Positions 26,498 to 37,392 of a DNA stretch of 64,000 nucleotides are shown piece after piece. Origin of the DNA: Drosophila pseudoobscura (Eukaryota; Arthropoda; Insecta; Diptera; Drosophilidae); contig NC_046681.1 in NCBI RefSeq assembly GCF_009870125.1, forward strand, positions 8,817,001-8,881,000. The letters are read 5' to 3'. The notes beneath the pieces are model-generated. The model did no database searches. It saw only the letters and a list, made by a program, of their open reading frames with translations, and was not told where the DNA came from. Made by a program: the position numbers and the translations under genes. The first letter of the stretch is position 1, and each line of letters opens with the position of its first letter.

Positions 26498-28100
26498 GAA
26501 GGAATCCACCAACCCCCCTTAGATTACGTTTGAAACACTTTTGATTATGTTTAAAATATTATTTCATTTTGGTATTGTTAATGTTTTGTTGTTGCTTTTG
26601 TTTAGTTTATTTTTTTTCGGGTTTCTGTTGAGGTTGGGAATTGTTTTAGGCACACACCGATTAATGGTTATATTTTGTCACTAACACACACTCCTACACA
26701 CACACACACACACACACACAGATACAAAAGTTGGAACATGTTCCTGCACTTAAAACTTGGTTTAGATCATAAGCTATAAACCCCTAGTTAATAGAACACG
26801 AGTATACTATAAGAACTTCTCCGTTTATGATTCGGGCAGACCAACAAATTCATATTTATCAACAGCAACAATTTCGAATACTTCTTTGGGGATGAATCTG
26901 CCTGGAAGAACTTCTGTCTTTCATTATTTCTATGATTATGACTATGATTATGATTATGTTCTAGAACGGTGCAAAATGTGTAATATAACTTAAGAGTAAT
27001 ATAAATTATCAGAGGAACAGAGAGGGAGTCACCTATAAACGTTTATAATCAAATACGATTAGAGATATATTTATAAGATATCTAACCCAACAAAGAGCAA
27101 GATCCAAAAGCGTTTCAAAGAAATCAAAAAATCTGTATAGAATTACTGGAAAAGAAATATTCAAAATTAAGTCTTGCTAAAACATCATTTGTTTAATATA
27201 ATTTTTTATTGAATGGGAACTGTGATTATTGATAATTGTAAAAAACAACAAAAACAAAAAGAGTAGTGCAGGAATGCAGGAAGGCAGAGAGAGCGTATAT
27301 CATGCAATGAATATGGTACTATATACATACTATATAATTCTAAAAACCTATTTATATATATATTCATATATTTACACACTGCTGCTGCTACAATACGATG
27401 CAAATGCAAATGAAAACGCAAATGTAATTCAAAAATCAAATTGAAGAAAATAGGAACAATTGTTGCAATATTTGCAATATTATTTTGTACAAGCAAGCAG
27501 CAAAAAATGATTACATTTAGGAATTTAGTTCGCTAGACTTTAAAAATAGTTTTTTGTTTTTAGTATCATAATAATTTTGAATTAGAACTCCTATTATTTG
27601 ACCAGAAACAATGTAAGAAACAAGCAAACAAAAAAATGTTATCATAAACTTTAAGCAAACAAAAAGAACACTTGTGGAATAGCGGGGCCATATTTAAATA
27701 GTTTAACGAGAAACAACATTTAAACAAAAGCAAATCAAAAACAAACAGAAAATATAAACAGAATAGAGAGTATACAGAAGTAACTTACACTTGAATATAA
27801 AACTGCAACCGCCTTTGATATGCATATACATATGTATACATCTATATATAGGGTATATCTATATCTATACACAACAATATACATAAATATTTGATAATAT
27901 GATAAAATAGTCCTTAACATGAAAGTACACTTAAACAAAAGGTAGTTTAATTAAATTAGTTTTGTTTACTACGCACACACACACACACACACACATACAC
28001 GTACACCTACACCTACACAGATTTATGGCATCAACTTCAAAAAGAGAAAAAATGTACAAAAAACAACAATTTGTTAATAAAGAAATCAAATTAAAAAAAT
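26498..28100 (+). other. probable 3' UTR of the zinc-finger gene
   Basis: This is AT-rich, gene-free sequence directly after the stop codon. It has a CA run at 26,697-26,720 and another at 27,972-27,995. An AATAAA signal occurs at about 28,075-28,080, followed by AT-rich DNA. I infer a long 3' UTR of about 1.6 kb, but shorter forms are equally possible. Confidence 0.45.
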
Positions 28101-29294
28101 ACACAAGTTGCATTTACAATTTATCGCTCTCTATCTCTCATAATATTAATTAGAATAGGGATTTCCCTTTTAAATTAATTAAAATTGAAATATTTAAAAT
28201 CATAATATTTTAGAAACAAACCATTTTTCTTTTAGAACATTAAATGTATATAATTTAAAAGTTTAGTTTCGAAATGGACCAAACCATATAACCTACAAAT
28301 AACAATACTGTAAATCAAAATTAATTAGTTTTAAATATTAAATGAATTAAAATCTTTATATCTAAATTCTATGAAAGCTGTTATAATTTTTGAAAATTAT
28401 CAAGGAAATATTATTAGATGTTTTGAAAACTAAGCAAATAATCAAAGCTTTATAAAACAATTAATTTGATTTTTTATATATAAACAAATTTAACGGGTAT
28501 TGGACAAACATCCGTCCGCCAAGTTGAAGCCGATTGACAAGCAACATGTGTTCAAATTACCAGTAAAATACGCAACACGTTACGTTGCTATCCGAGTGCA
28601 CTACGTTTAGACAGGTGTCGCCCGCGAAAATTTCATCCCTGTGTAGTTTCGATGTACCAAAAATCATCCCCATGTAGTTGCCATGTAGCAAATAAAATTC
28701 AATTTTGTGGGCATTTTTTGCTTAAACCATGTTTTATAAAGATTAAACTAAATATAACTGCTTAAAATCGCGTAGAAAATATATTATTGTATTGGATAAA
28801 ATTATTTTTTCAGCATTGAAGGCCCTAACTAGCTAGTAGTACTAGGCAGAATATCAAAATTGAGAAAATATAATATCCGATCATGAACAAAAACGAACGA
28901 TTAACCCATTGTAGACCAGCGGATATTATGAAATTTGATTCATTTTGGCGCAGTTCTGGGTGAAAGATATCCCAGTCATAATTATTGTTAGTAAAGAGGA
29001 AGGAAAGATCTATAAGGTGAATTCACTAACAGTATGATTTTCCGCAGTTTTACTCAAGCTGTTCATCTGTGTAAATAGGAGGTGGCTTAAGTGGGCTAAG
29101 GTGAACTACTCAGTTCGTTCACTTCAGTGAATAGTAGTTCTTTTTGTCCGTTCGGAACGATCCAGCAATATTTTGATGAAAGATTACAATTGTGAATTGC
29201 GATGCATTTTCACCTAATTCTACTGTAGCATCACACACGAATCGTTATCCGGTATAATTGAAACTACTCGAAGACATCCCCACCTGCCACACAC
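28101..29294. other. intergenic spacer and promoter region of the chromo-like gene
   Basis: No coding exon is seen. A ~155-bp segment at 28,949-29,105 recurs in diverged form at 35,431-35,585 (listed separately). The start codon of the next gene is at 29,295, so its transcription start probably lies in the last few hundred bases. No clear TATA box is seen. Confidence 0.5.
28949..29105 (+). repeat. dispersed ~155-bp repeat, copy 1
   Basis: It shares several ordered blocks with 35,431-35,585: GGTGAAAGATATC near the start, ATTTTCCGC in the middle and a GGCTTAAGTGG(G/A)CTAAG block at the end. The intervening sequence is diverged. Both copies have the same orientation and lie upstream of a gene start. 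Confidence 0.55.
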
Positions 29295-30571
29295 ATGGAT
29301 ACCAAGTCCAACGATGATTCAGCTGGCAGTGATTCGCTGGACAAATCTATGCAAATTAAGTGCGTGATGGTCGAGACAAGCGATGCGATGGCGACTGGGC
29401 CGACAGTTGGCGAGGAGTCGGACAACTGCAGCCGGGATTCCGCTGCACGGGATATGGGCGACAGGTCGACGTCGCCGTCGCCAACAGGAGTGATGCAGCG
29501 AGAGCAGCAGGCTGAACAAAAGACTGATGCGGTGCCCAGTATGGGTGAGGGCGACAGCTCGTCACAGACGGGGGCCAGCAGCAACTGCAGCAGCAACACG
29601 TCCCCCTCCTCAATAGTATCGTGCACTGCCTTCGAGACGAAAGTCAAACAAATCTCACAGAACCTCAAGGAGACCACACTGGCCGAGCCAGTGGCAACAA
29701 GCGACCCAGCCACCATCGACACAGCCACAAACGATGCGGCAACAAGCGACGCCGCCAGTGCTGCAGCTGGCGACAGTAGTAGCAGCCTGGGTGATACCGG
29801 AGCCGACACAGAGTCTCACAATTCAGCTGATGATTTGTCCGAGCGGCGTGTAAAAAAAGTTCGCTTCCATCCCGATGTCAAAGAGAATGACGGCGGCACT
29901 TGGGCAAAGAAAAAGCGTTCACCCCAGTCCTCCGACGCGGACTCTAGTGAAAACTGTGATGGCATGGACCTCGATGAAGACGACGAGTGTGAAGATGGTG
30001 ATGAGGAGGCGGAAGAAGAGTTCGATATGGCCAAGACTATTGCCGAGGCGGAGGACTACCTAAAAGAGCATCCACTCACGTTTGTTCGTCGGGCCGAACA
30101 AAACGGGGATACGCTGAACGATGGCTTCGATACAGTCGATGATATGCTGCCGGTGGTGCCGAAGGAGCCGTACGACAACGATGTAGATTTCTATAGGAAA
30201 ATTGAGCCAGAAAACGGCATAGAGCGTGTGCTAGGACGCGAAACGAAGGCGGGAAAGGCAAGTCAATAAGATTATTCCACATCATTATTGTATATGGTTA
30301 ACATCTTCACTTGATTTGCAGGTGGAATATCTGTTGCGCTATGAGAATCAGGGCGGTCTCTTTTGGGAATCTGAAGAGTTCATTCGACGCATGTGCCCCA
30401 CGCTCCTCAAGGAATACGAGAAGAATCGCGAGAGGCGTCAACAGCGTCTGGTTGGTCTCGTCTTCATTTTTAATAAGTGTTATTATTAATTTTAATGCAT
30501 ACCATATTGTATTGCAGATGCATCACGTTGCCAAGCGACAGACCATGCGACAGCGTTATACGGATTTCTAG
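29295..30571 (+). CDS. acidic protein with chromo/chromoshadow-like domain
   Basis: Three exons (29,295-30,257; 30,322-30,450; 30,518-30,571) give 380 residues. The first intron uses a GC donor (AAG|GCAAGT) and the second a weak GTTGGT donor; both keep the frame. The first ~180 residues are Ser/Thr/Ala-rich and unstructured. A KKVRF motif at about residue 190 fits the RVxF docking site of protein phosphatase 1. A Glu/Asp-rich stretch follows at ~220-245. Residues ~313-365, from IERVLGRETKAGK through CPTLLKEYEKN, look like a chromo or chromoshadow fold. The ILG-like start and CP...YE end are shadow-like, and most of the methyl-lysine cage aromatics of a true chromodomain are missing. A nuclear, chromatin-associated role is inferred. 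I cannot name the gene. Confidence 0.8.
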
Positions 30572-31823
30572 TAGTGGCTGCTTAGGTTTTAAGTTCTGAA
30601 GTAAGTTCCACTTAAATGTAAAATTTTTGTAATATGCAGTTACTGATTTTCCTTTGTTGAACAAAAACCAATAATGCATCTAAGGAATTAGATCATTATA
30701 TTAAATCATCTAGTGGTCGTAGTTTCTTTTTTTACTGCGGTACGCGTGAGTGATTCAGTGTAATATCATATAAGTCTGGATACAGGCCTCTAGCTCTTAT
30801 TATCTCTGAGAACTAAGAGACAAACAAGACGAACATGGCTATATCGACTCAGCTATTGATGCTGATGTAGTACAGTACTGGTCAAAATAACTAGTACGCG
30901 CTTACGTCTCGTAAAACTTGTATAATAAAAGCAATCCAATTAAATTTTAGTTTTCTGACCTACTAGTAGGTTACCTACTATAGAAAGGATTCAATCAAAA
31001 CCACCATACCCTTGACTAAATCCTGATCAATTCCTTTTAAATGTATAAATAACACCAGTGCTCTTATTATTTTGACTAGACCAAAAATGCGCATTTAAGC
31101 TGGCTAAAATAAAACTATTAATGCTAGCTGCTTGGAGACTATAAAATTGTTGGTTTTTAATTTTTAAATATTAATTCTAACTGGTATTAGGGCTGGCTGC
31201 TTTTAACCTCTACAAAATTTCATAGCAATTTGCTGAAAGTTATATATCATTCAGCTTACTTTCCTAGAAGTAAAAACGCTTTCCATCGTGAGGCCTGACT
31301 GTCTTTTCTCCACAAATTTGCAAATTTAGCTAGTCGAGTGTGACGATATGCTATAATTTGTACTTCAATACTCAGGTTTTTTTAATTTTCGCTTTATCAA
31401 ATTGTGCTTCCCTGCGTCATTTATTCCACTGGATTGCGTTCATATCTTTGTCACTCATTCACTTTTAAACTTAGGCGAACAGTTCTTCTATCCATTCGAT
31501 AGTATCGACAGTACCGAACGCCAAACACGAGGACCCTGGGATTCAGTCCAGGAAGTGATACATACATCTATTTATATAATGCTATACGCTATGGATGAAA
31601 CCGCGGTGGCTGAACGACAGAGCCGCATAACTGGGAACCCTGTTAAAAGTAAATTAAAAAGCGATGATTGATTACGAATTGTTTATTCCTTCTGAGAGCA
31701 TGTTTCATGATATAATTCCCCGGATAAGCGGCCCGTGGCTTTAACCTTCACTTTTCCGGGTCCCGCGCCGCTCTGCTGATTTTCCCACTTTAAATCATTT
31801 GGCGCCTTAACCTTTAGGTGTTG
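30572..31823. other. intergenic spacer
   Basis: It holds the 3' end of the chromo-like gene (no AATAAA close to the stop; one at about 30,922) and a possible transposon relic at 30,873-31,084. An 89-codon frame at 31,402-31,671 has no recognisable domain, and I do not call it. Confidence 0.5.
30873..31084 (+). mobile_element. possible Tc1/mariner-type MITE relic
   Basis: After a TA dinucleotide the sequence starts CAGTACTGGTCAAAATAA, which resembles Tc1-like terminal repeats. About 190 bp later TTATTATTTTGACTAGACC resembles a degenerate inverted copy. The right terminus is incomplete and there is no transposase frame. Weak call. Confidence 0.35.
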
Positions 31824-31933
31824 CCGGATCGATACTATATCCACGATCGCGTGCATCGCGCCAGCAGCTGGTACTTTATTTATTTACCTGCACATTTTAC
31901 AACGTACGACGTACGTGCTTCTCAGGTGTTCCC

Positions 31934-33060
31934 ATGTTTTACCTCATCGCCTTTGGTAGGGTAAGTTTTCCTTATTTTCCCCCAATTAATCTTTTCCATC
32001 GACTATTTTTTCTTGGTTCTTCTTCTTTTATTTGTTGTCCCCTCCAGCTCTATTGGCAAAAATCCTCTTTGGACACAATCTTAGCAGTGCCGCAGGGGAT
32101 CGGGGGATCTGATCCCGCCAGGTAAATTTATTAAGTTATTATTTATTCATTTACTTTATTTAACTCTTCCTTTCATTTTAGCGGGTCACTACCTTCGGTA
32201 GCCAGGAATAACTAGTGCGTGCCCGCAGATAACGATATGCCCACCAATGTTTACCAGAGGTTTCACCTTTCTGGTCTTCCGATTCATATGAGAGAGTGGG
32301 CCTCGATACCATGCGCCCCTCGCATGGCCTTTAGCCTGGGTGACCTTTGGGTGCGGCCACTGCCATGGCCTTCTCTCCGCCTTTCCGCCGTAGCTCCACA
32401 TCCTTTCGGGAGTTCCAAGGGATGTGCTCCTGGCTGGATTGTGGCAGCCATGAAGTCGCTGCTGTGTCGCTGAGTCGACAATGTGGCGTCCCGTCCACTG
32501 CCGCAGGCACCAGAGATCGACGGGAACCACGGAAAATAATGTCGCCAACATGCGTCGCCGAATCCAGCGTTGGGCTTCAGCTTCGATACGTGTAAGTGAA
32601 TCAGGATATAATTGCTGATATATTATAAAATATATCTTCATTCACAGATGACTTATGTACCCTACGCTTTGGCTAAAACTGAGTCGTATCCGATTTCCCA
32701 CCGCCAGACGGAGCCCTGTCCAGCATTACCGAGGCGTATTAGAGACGGACCGAGTCCCATCCCAGCCAGACAGAATCGTATCCAGCAGGATAGAATCGCA
32801 TAGAAGTCATCGTCATGCTTTGAAATGGCCACCAAGGACTTTCACTATGGCAACTAAGGGAGCGGCTACGCGGGCTACTAGATTCTAGATAGATCTCATC
32901 ATTGTTAGACTTAAGGATATGCGAGTCTATAGCAGATATACATATACATATGATGTATAGATATAGATATATATATAGATATAGATATAAATGTTGTCCA
33001 CTTGTTTATTTATTTATACTAAGTTAAGTTATGGTTAATAAAATTTTTGAATAATCATCC
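31934..33060 (+). other. spliced transcription unit in the left palindrome arm, 44-aa ORF
   Basis: Exons end or start at consensus splice sites. ATG at 31,934; exon 1 to 31,960 (AGG|GTAAGT); exon 2 32,048-32,121; exon 3 from 32,182, donor at 32,592 (GTAAGTG); exon 4 from 32,648. An AATAAA follows at 33,037. Introns are 87, 60 and 56 nt. Joining exons 1-3 gives an in-frame 44-codon ORF starting MFYLIAFGRLYWQ and stopping at 32,213-32,215. No long frame crosses the third splice, so the rest may be untranslated. Retained introns argue against a retrocopy. I recognise no family. It could be a small-protein gene, a long non-coding RNA, or a source of hairpin RNA on read-through. Confidence 0.5.
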
Positions 33061-33558
33061 TTGCTGTATCCTGTTTTGGAGAAATTATCCCGATTACAAA
33101 AAAGCGTGTGACGCTCAGATCGGTTCACAAATAGCGGAGAAAACTAAATTTTTTGATTGGGGAAAATGTCCTTGATCCTTGATAAGGACTCTACCAAATC
33201 AGGGACATTTTTCCGATCACAGGAAGCCGTCGCATGTCCCGATCGGGCCTCAAATAACGGAAAAAACATAACGGGTTTGTATTTGCTATTTTTGAAAATG
33301 TAGTTCAAGAAATCACCGATAGGGGCGCCACCGTACATAACAAAAAAACTCCCGTCAAATGGCCAAAATCTGGATGGGATACCAGGGGAACAGAAATCAG
33401 CAGCAAGCAACTGTAGCAAGTGCAAAAAAATGTGGTGCATACTTTTGGGGGACCATAAATTTTTCAAAAAAATTCAGTTACCTTCTGCTGATTTATGTTC
33501 GCCTGGTATCCCATCCAGATTTTGGCCGTTTGACGGGAGTTTTTTTGTGTGTGGTTTT

Positions 33559-34070
33559 CCCGTTATTTGAGGACCGATCGGGACATGCGACGGCTTCCTG
33601 TGATCGGAAAAATGTCCCTGATTTGTTGGAGTCCTTATCAAGGACCAAGGATCAAGGATATTTACTCCAGACATATTTATCTTGTTTTCTCCCTTTTTTG
33701 TGGCCCGATCAGGACGTGCGATGGCTTCCTGTGTTCGGAAAAATGTCCCTGTTTTGACGGAGTCCTTATCAAGGACCAAGGACTAAGGATATTTTCTGCA
33801 GACATATATCTGGTTTTCTCCCTTATTTGTGGCCTGGTCGGGGCGTGTCGTGGCCCATCGAGATCAGAAAAATATCCTTGATCCTTCGTCAAGGACTCCA
33901 ACGACCCCAATCATACATATTAAGTTTTCTCGGCTATTTGGGACCCGATCGGAGCATGAGACGGCTTCCTATGATCGGAAAAATGTCCCTGATTTGATAG
34001 AGTCCTTATCAAGGATCAAGGACATTTTCCCCAATCAAAAAATTTAGTTTTCTCCGATACTTGTGAACCG
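33559..34070. repeat. tandem ~110-130-bp repeats in the inner right arm
   Basis: About four units each contain a CCGATCGGGACATGCGACGG-type segment (at about 33,572, 33,703, 33,831 and 33,943), then GGAAAAATGTCCCTGATTTG and GAGTCCTTATCAAGGA. The left arm has essentially one inverted copy (about 33,125-33,260). Tandem inner repeats are typical of foldback elements, which supports but does not prove that class. Confidence 0.75.
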
Positions 34071-34139
34071 ATCTGAGCGTCACACGCCTTTTTGTAATCG
34101 GGATAATTTCTCCAAAACAGGATACAGCAAGGATGATTA

Positions 34140-35237
34140 TTCAAAAATTTTATTAACCATAACTTAACTTAGTATAAATAAATAAACAAGTGGACAACAT
34201 TTATATCTATATATATATCTATATCTATACATCATATGTATATGTATATCTGCTATAGACTCGCATATCCTTAAATCTAACAATGATGAGATCTATCTAG
34301 AATCTAGTAGCCCGCGTAGCCGCTCCCTCAGTTGCCATAGTGAAAGTCCTTGGTGGCCATTTCAAAGGATGACTATGACTTCTATGCGATTCTATCCTGC
34401 TGGATACGATTCTGTCTGGCTGGGATGGGACTCGGTCCGTCTCTAATACGCCTCGGTAATGCTGGACAGGGCTCCGTCTGGCGGTGGGAAATCGGATACG
34501 ACTCGGTTTTAGCCAAAGCGTAGGGTACATAAGTCATCTGTGAATGAAGATATATTTTATAATATATCAGCAATTATATCCTGATTCACTTACACGTATC
34601 GAAGCTGAAGCCCAGCGCTGGAATCGGCGACGCATGTTGGCGACATTATTTTCCGTGGTTCCCGTCGATCTCTGGTGCCTGCGGCAGTGGACGGGACGCC
34701 ACATTGTCGACTCAGCGACACAGCAGCGACTTCATGGCTGCCACAATCCAGCCAGGAGCACATCCCTTGGAACTCCCGAAAGGATGTGGAGCTACGGCGG
34801 AAAGGCGGAGAGAAGGCCATGGCAGTGGCCGCACCCAAAGGTCACCCAGGCCAAAGGCCATGCGAGGGGCGCATGGTATCGAGGCCCACTCTCTCATATG
34901 AATCGGAAGACCAGAAAGGTGAAACCCCTGGTAAACATTGGTGGGCATATCGTTATCTGCGGGCACGCACTAGTTATTCCTGGCTACCGAAGGTAGTGAC
35001 CCGCTAAAATGAAAGAAAGAGTTAAATAAAGTAAATGAATAAATAATAACTTAATAAATTTACCTGGCGGGATCAGATCCCCCGATCCCCTGCGGCACTG
35101 CTAAGATTGTGTCCAAAGAGGGTCTCTGCCAATAGAGCTGGAGGGAATAAAAAATTAAAGAAGAACTAAGAAAAATTAGTCGATTGAAAAGATGATTTAA
35201 GAAAACTTACCCGGTCAAAGCCGATGAGGTAAAACAT
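34140..35237 (-). other. spliced transcription unit in the right palindrome arm, 44-aa ORF
   Basis: This is the mirror copy of the left-arm unit. ATG at 35,237; exon 1 35,211-35,237; exon 2 35,064-35,137; exon 3 from 35,003 to a donor after 34,594; exon 4 from 34,537; AATAAA on the minus strand near 34,150. All splice sites are conserved. Introns are 73, 60 and 56 nt. The joined 44-codon ORF (stop at 34,972-34,970) starts MFYLIGFDRLYWQRP and differs from the left copy only near its N-terminus. Both copies are intact, so either or both could be expressed; they point toward each other. Confidence 0.5.
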
Positions 35238-35430
35238 GGTGAAGGAAAAAAGACGACGCGGAAATGTGCGCACCTGAGAAGCATGTACGTCGTACGTTGT
35301 AAAATTTGCAGGTAACTAAATAAAGTACCAGCTGCTGGCGCGATGCACGCGATCGTGGATGTAGTATCGATCCGGCAATATTATAATATATTCCACTGAA
35401 AATAATGAAAATTGAATTATTATTATTGTA

Positions 35431-35585
35431 GTGCAGCTCAGGTGAAAGATATCGCTTTTTATTTTAAGGCTAGAGGAAAAATGTGCATGGATCTGCAAGA
35501 AGAATTTACAATCACTGATATTTTCCGCCATATACCTTAAATCGTTGAACTGTTTAAATAGAGTGGGCTTAAGTGGACTAAGTTC
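35431..35585 (+). repeat. dispersed ~155-bp repeat, copy 2
   Basis: Diverged direct copy of 28,949-29,105 (see there). It lies immediately outside the right end of the palindrome and just before the first promoter cassette. Confidence 0.55.
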
Positions 35586-35603
35586 GTTTTTTATCAATAT
35601 ACT

Positions 35604-35650
35604 TACGGTATATTTCGGTATATATTTCGGAGGGAGCGGTCACACAGCTC
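35604..35650 (+). promoter_or_regulatory. promoter cassette D: motif 6 pair plus motif 1
   Basis: Two GGTATATTT-type sites (Ohler motif 6, at about 35,607-35,627) are followed by CGGTCACACAG at 35,637-35,647. The last differs at one base from the motif 1 consensus YGGTCACACTR. Such pairs mark TATA-less housekeeping promoters in Drosophila. It may serve Ube4B. Confidence 0.55.
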
Positions 35651-35785
35651 GGGACGAAAATCACATCTTAGAGTTTTGAAAAGAAAGAGAATAAATAAAA
35701 TGTTTAATTTTTGAATATTTTGTATATAATTTTGCTTGAAAAATAGCCTTTAAAACACTTTTCTAATCTTAGTTATACTACCCGA

Positions 35786-35804
35786 TACTATCGATAGTAT
35801 CGAT
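35786..35804. promoter_or_regulatory. tandem DRE sites
   Basis: The sequence reads CTATCGATAG directly followed by TATCGATT, two matches to the DNA-replication-related element TATCGATA bound by DREF. It is located in the Ube4B promoter region. Confidence 0.6.
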
Positions 35805-35852
35805 TGACAGCTCTAATATTTTAACGATAAATTCGCGATTGTATAGAAATCC

Positions 35853-36069
35853 AATAAAAGCAAGTGTTTAATATAACCCGTCAATTAGAAAATATATGCA
35901 CTAATCGGATAAATTTATGTGGGCATGGTTAAACTGCATTAACCATGGTAATGCATTTACCATGGTAAAGTATAACTTGAATTCGTCAGTATATTTAAGG
36001 AATATTTTTCAAATGAGACGGTATATTTTGGTATATTTTTGAGGGTCGGACGGTATATTTTATCGATAG
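35853..36069 (+). promoter_or_regulatory. promoter cassette A within a dispersed ~200-bp repeat
   Basis: Its blocks match 50,317-50,558 in order: a left block around AAAAGCAAGTG and TTATGTGGGCATGGTTAAA, and a right block from CTTGAATTCGTCAGTATATT through GAGACGGTATATTT and GAGGGTCGGA. The right block holds three or four motif 6 sites and ends in a DRE (TATCGATA at about 36,060-36,068). It is about 400 bp upstream of the inferred non-coding first exon of Ube4B. Confidence 0.7.
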
Positions 36070-36129
36070 GTCAATTTGTTTTCAACTTGTTATTTATCAC
36101 GAAAATAAAATTTTCACATTTGTTCGTCG

Positions 36130-36470
36130 AATACGTATTGGATCTGATAATTGCAACGCAAAGGCATTATAGATAGCAGGCGCAAGACACTCCGATAACC
36201 TTGCCTCAAATCAGAACAAAAGAGAAATTTTTTTTTGCGTGGTCACCCGTCATCGTCGTCGTTGTCGTTGTTGGTCGTCTGTCGTCGTTGTCGAAAATCT
36301 GCATTAGAGGCAGCAGCGCGCGACACAGCCCCAGCAGAGTCCGGGCACCCGAAAAGCAGCAATAAAATGCACATCTAAACAGATTCAGATATAAACAATT
36401 TGTTTCGAATTCGAATTCGTGGCAGGCACGCAGCCAGGCAGCAGCAGGTGAAAGTCTGATTTCGAGACAG
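36130..36470 (+). other. Ube4B: inferred non-coding first exon of Ube4B
   Basis: A strong donor (GACAG|GTAAGTGG) lies at 36,470/36,471. The matching acceptor is before 37,294 (TTTGGCAG|GAGGG), 99 bp ahead of the start codon. The 5' limit is not visible; I place it downstream of cassette A. The 0.8-kb intron contains CA repeats and no other gene. Confidence 0.5.
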
Positions 36471-37392
36471 GTAAGTGGCACCACCATCTCCATCTCCACC
36501 CCTATCCCTATCTATCCCCAATGGGATGTGCGTATGTACATGCCTATTCTATAGGAAAATGCGCAGATAACTTTTCGGATACTCCCCGACCTATTTGCTG
36601 GTTCATTGGAAGTCGATGCTTATCTTTGCACTATCACTTATATAAGGGTGTATATTCATCCGATTCGCATATGCTATGATATTGTTTACTGCAATTTGCT
36701 GTATCCCCTATCCACACACACACACACACACTGCCCCCTCTCCGCTCCCTACCTCCCCCCGACCCCTGCCTGGCTGCAGTCTATAAATAGATGCTGCCAC
36801 AGCAACAGCAGCTCAGCGCATATCTGTGCGCACTCCCCACCTGAGTGGCTGTCACTGCCACGGCTATATGTTTGTGGCAGGTCAGGTTATCCCTACATTC
36901 CTCTGTATGTCACGTTGCCATCCGCATGAGCATCCATCCTTCTATCCTCCCACACATCATCAAAGTGCGTAGTAGCTGACAAAGAAACAATGGCTGGGCC
37001 CAATCCCAATCCATCTATACAATCCAATCCATCTGCGGTATGCGGCGGCGGCATTGTCTCGTCTTGAACTTGACGTTGACCGCTGCCTGCTTGCTGCTGC
37101 TGCTGCTTCTGGACTCTTTATTTATTTGTTAAATGCGCGTGGCGAGGCAACGACTGTCCCCTTCATAGAGAGAGAGAGAGAGGGAGGAAAGAAACGCATC
37201 GCCCACTCTCTCGCCAGCTGCTGTTCTCTTTTTGTTCGTCCCGCTTTCTTGTGTTGTTTGGTTCATTAACCCACATGATAACTCATTTGGCAGGAGGGCG
37301 GAGGAAAAACTACGCAACAAACAAACAGAAACAGATTGGAAAAACAAATTTCCTCGAGCAACAACTGCGCATCGTGTTGGAAGGAAGGAGAG

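Larger units (their letters stand above)
31824..35378. repeat. 3.5-kb near-perfect palindrome (giant inverted repeat)
   Basis: The left arm is 31,824-33,403 and the right arm is 33,485-35,378, around a loop of about 81 bp. The outer ends match as TTGCCGGATCGATACTA (left) and its reverse complement (right). The inner ends match over about 60 bp (33,343-33,403 against 33,485-33,547, containing CTCCCGTCAAATGGCC and its complement). In between, arm identity is very high: a shared 150-codon frame differs at one residue. The right arm is longer because a ~110-130-bp unit is repeated there. I see no target-site duplication at the ends. It could be a foldback-type element, or an inverted duplication of a host transcription unit. 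It contains no recognisable transposase. Confidence 0.88.

Noticed and set aside
31402..31671. 89-codon plus-strand frame between the chromo-like gene and the palindrome
   Set aside because: No domain, no promoter or polyadenylation context and low-information composition. A transposon relic is possible but unsupported.
32189..32641. 150-codon minus-strand frame in the left palindrome arm, repeated at 34,544-34,996 in the right arm
   Set aside because: It runs antisense to the spliced unit and across an intron with good splice sites. Its persistence in both arms follows from their near-identity, so it is probably a shadow frame.
31824..35378. Assignment of the palindrome to the Galileo or FB foldback families
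   Set aside because: Long inverted repeats with inner tandem repeats fit the general class, but I see no target-site duplication, no transposase and no terminal sequence I can match to either family.
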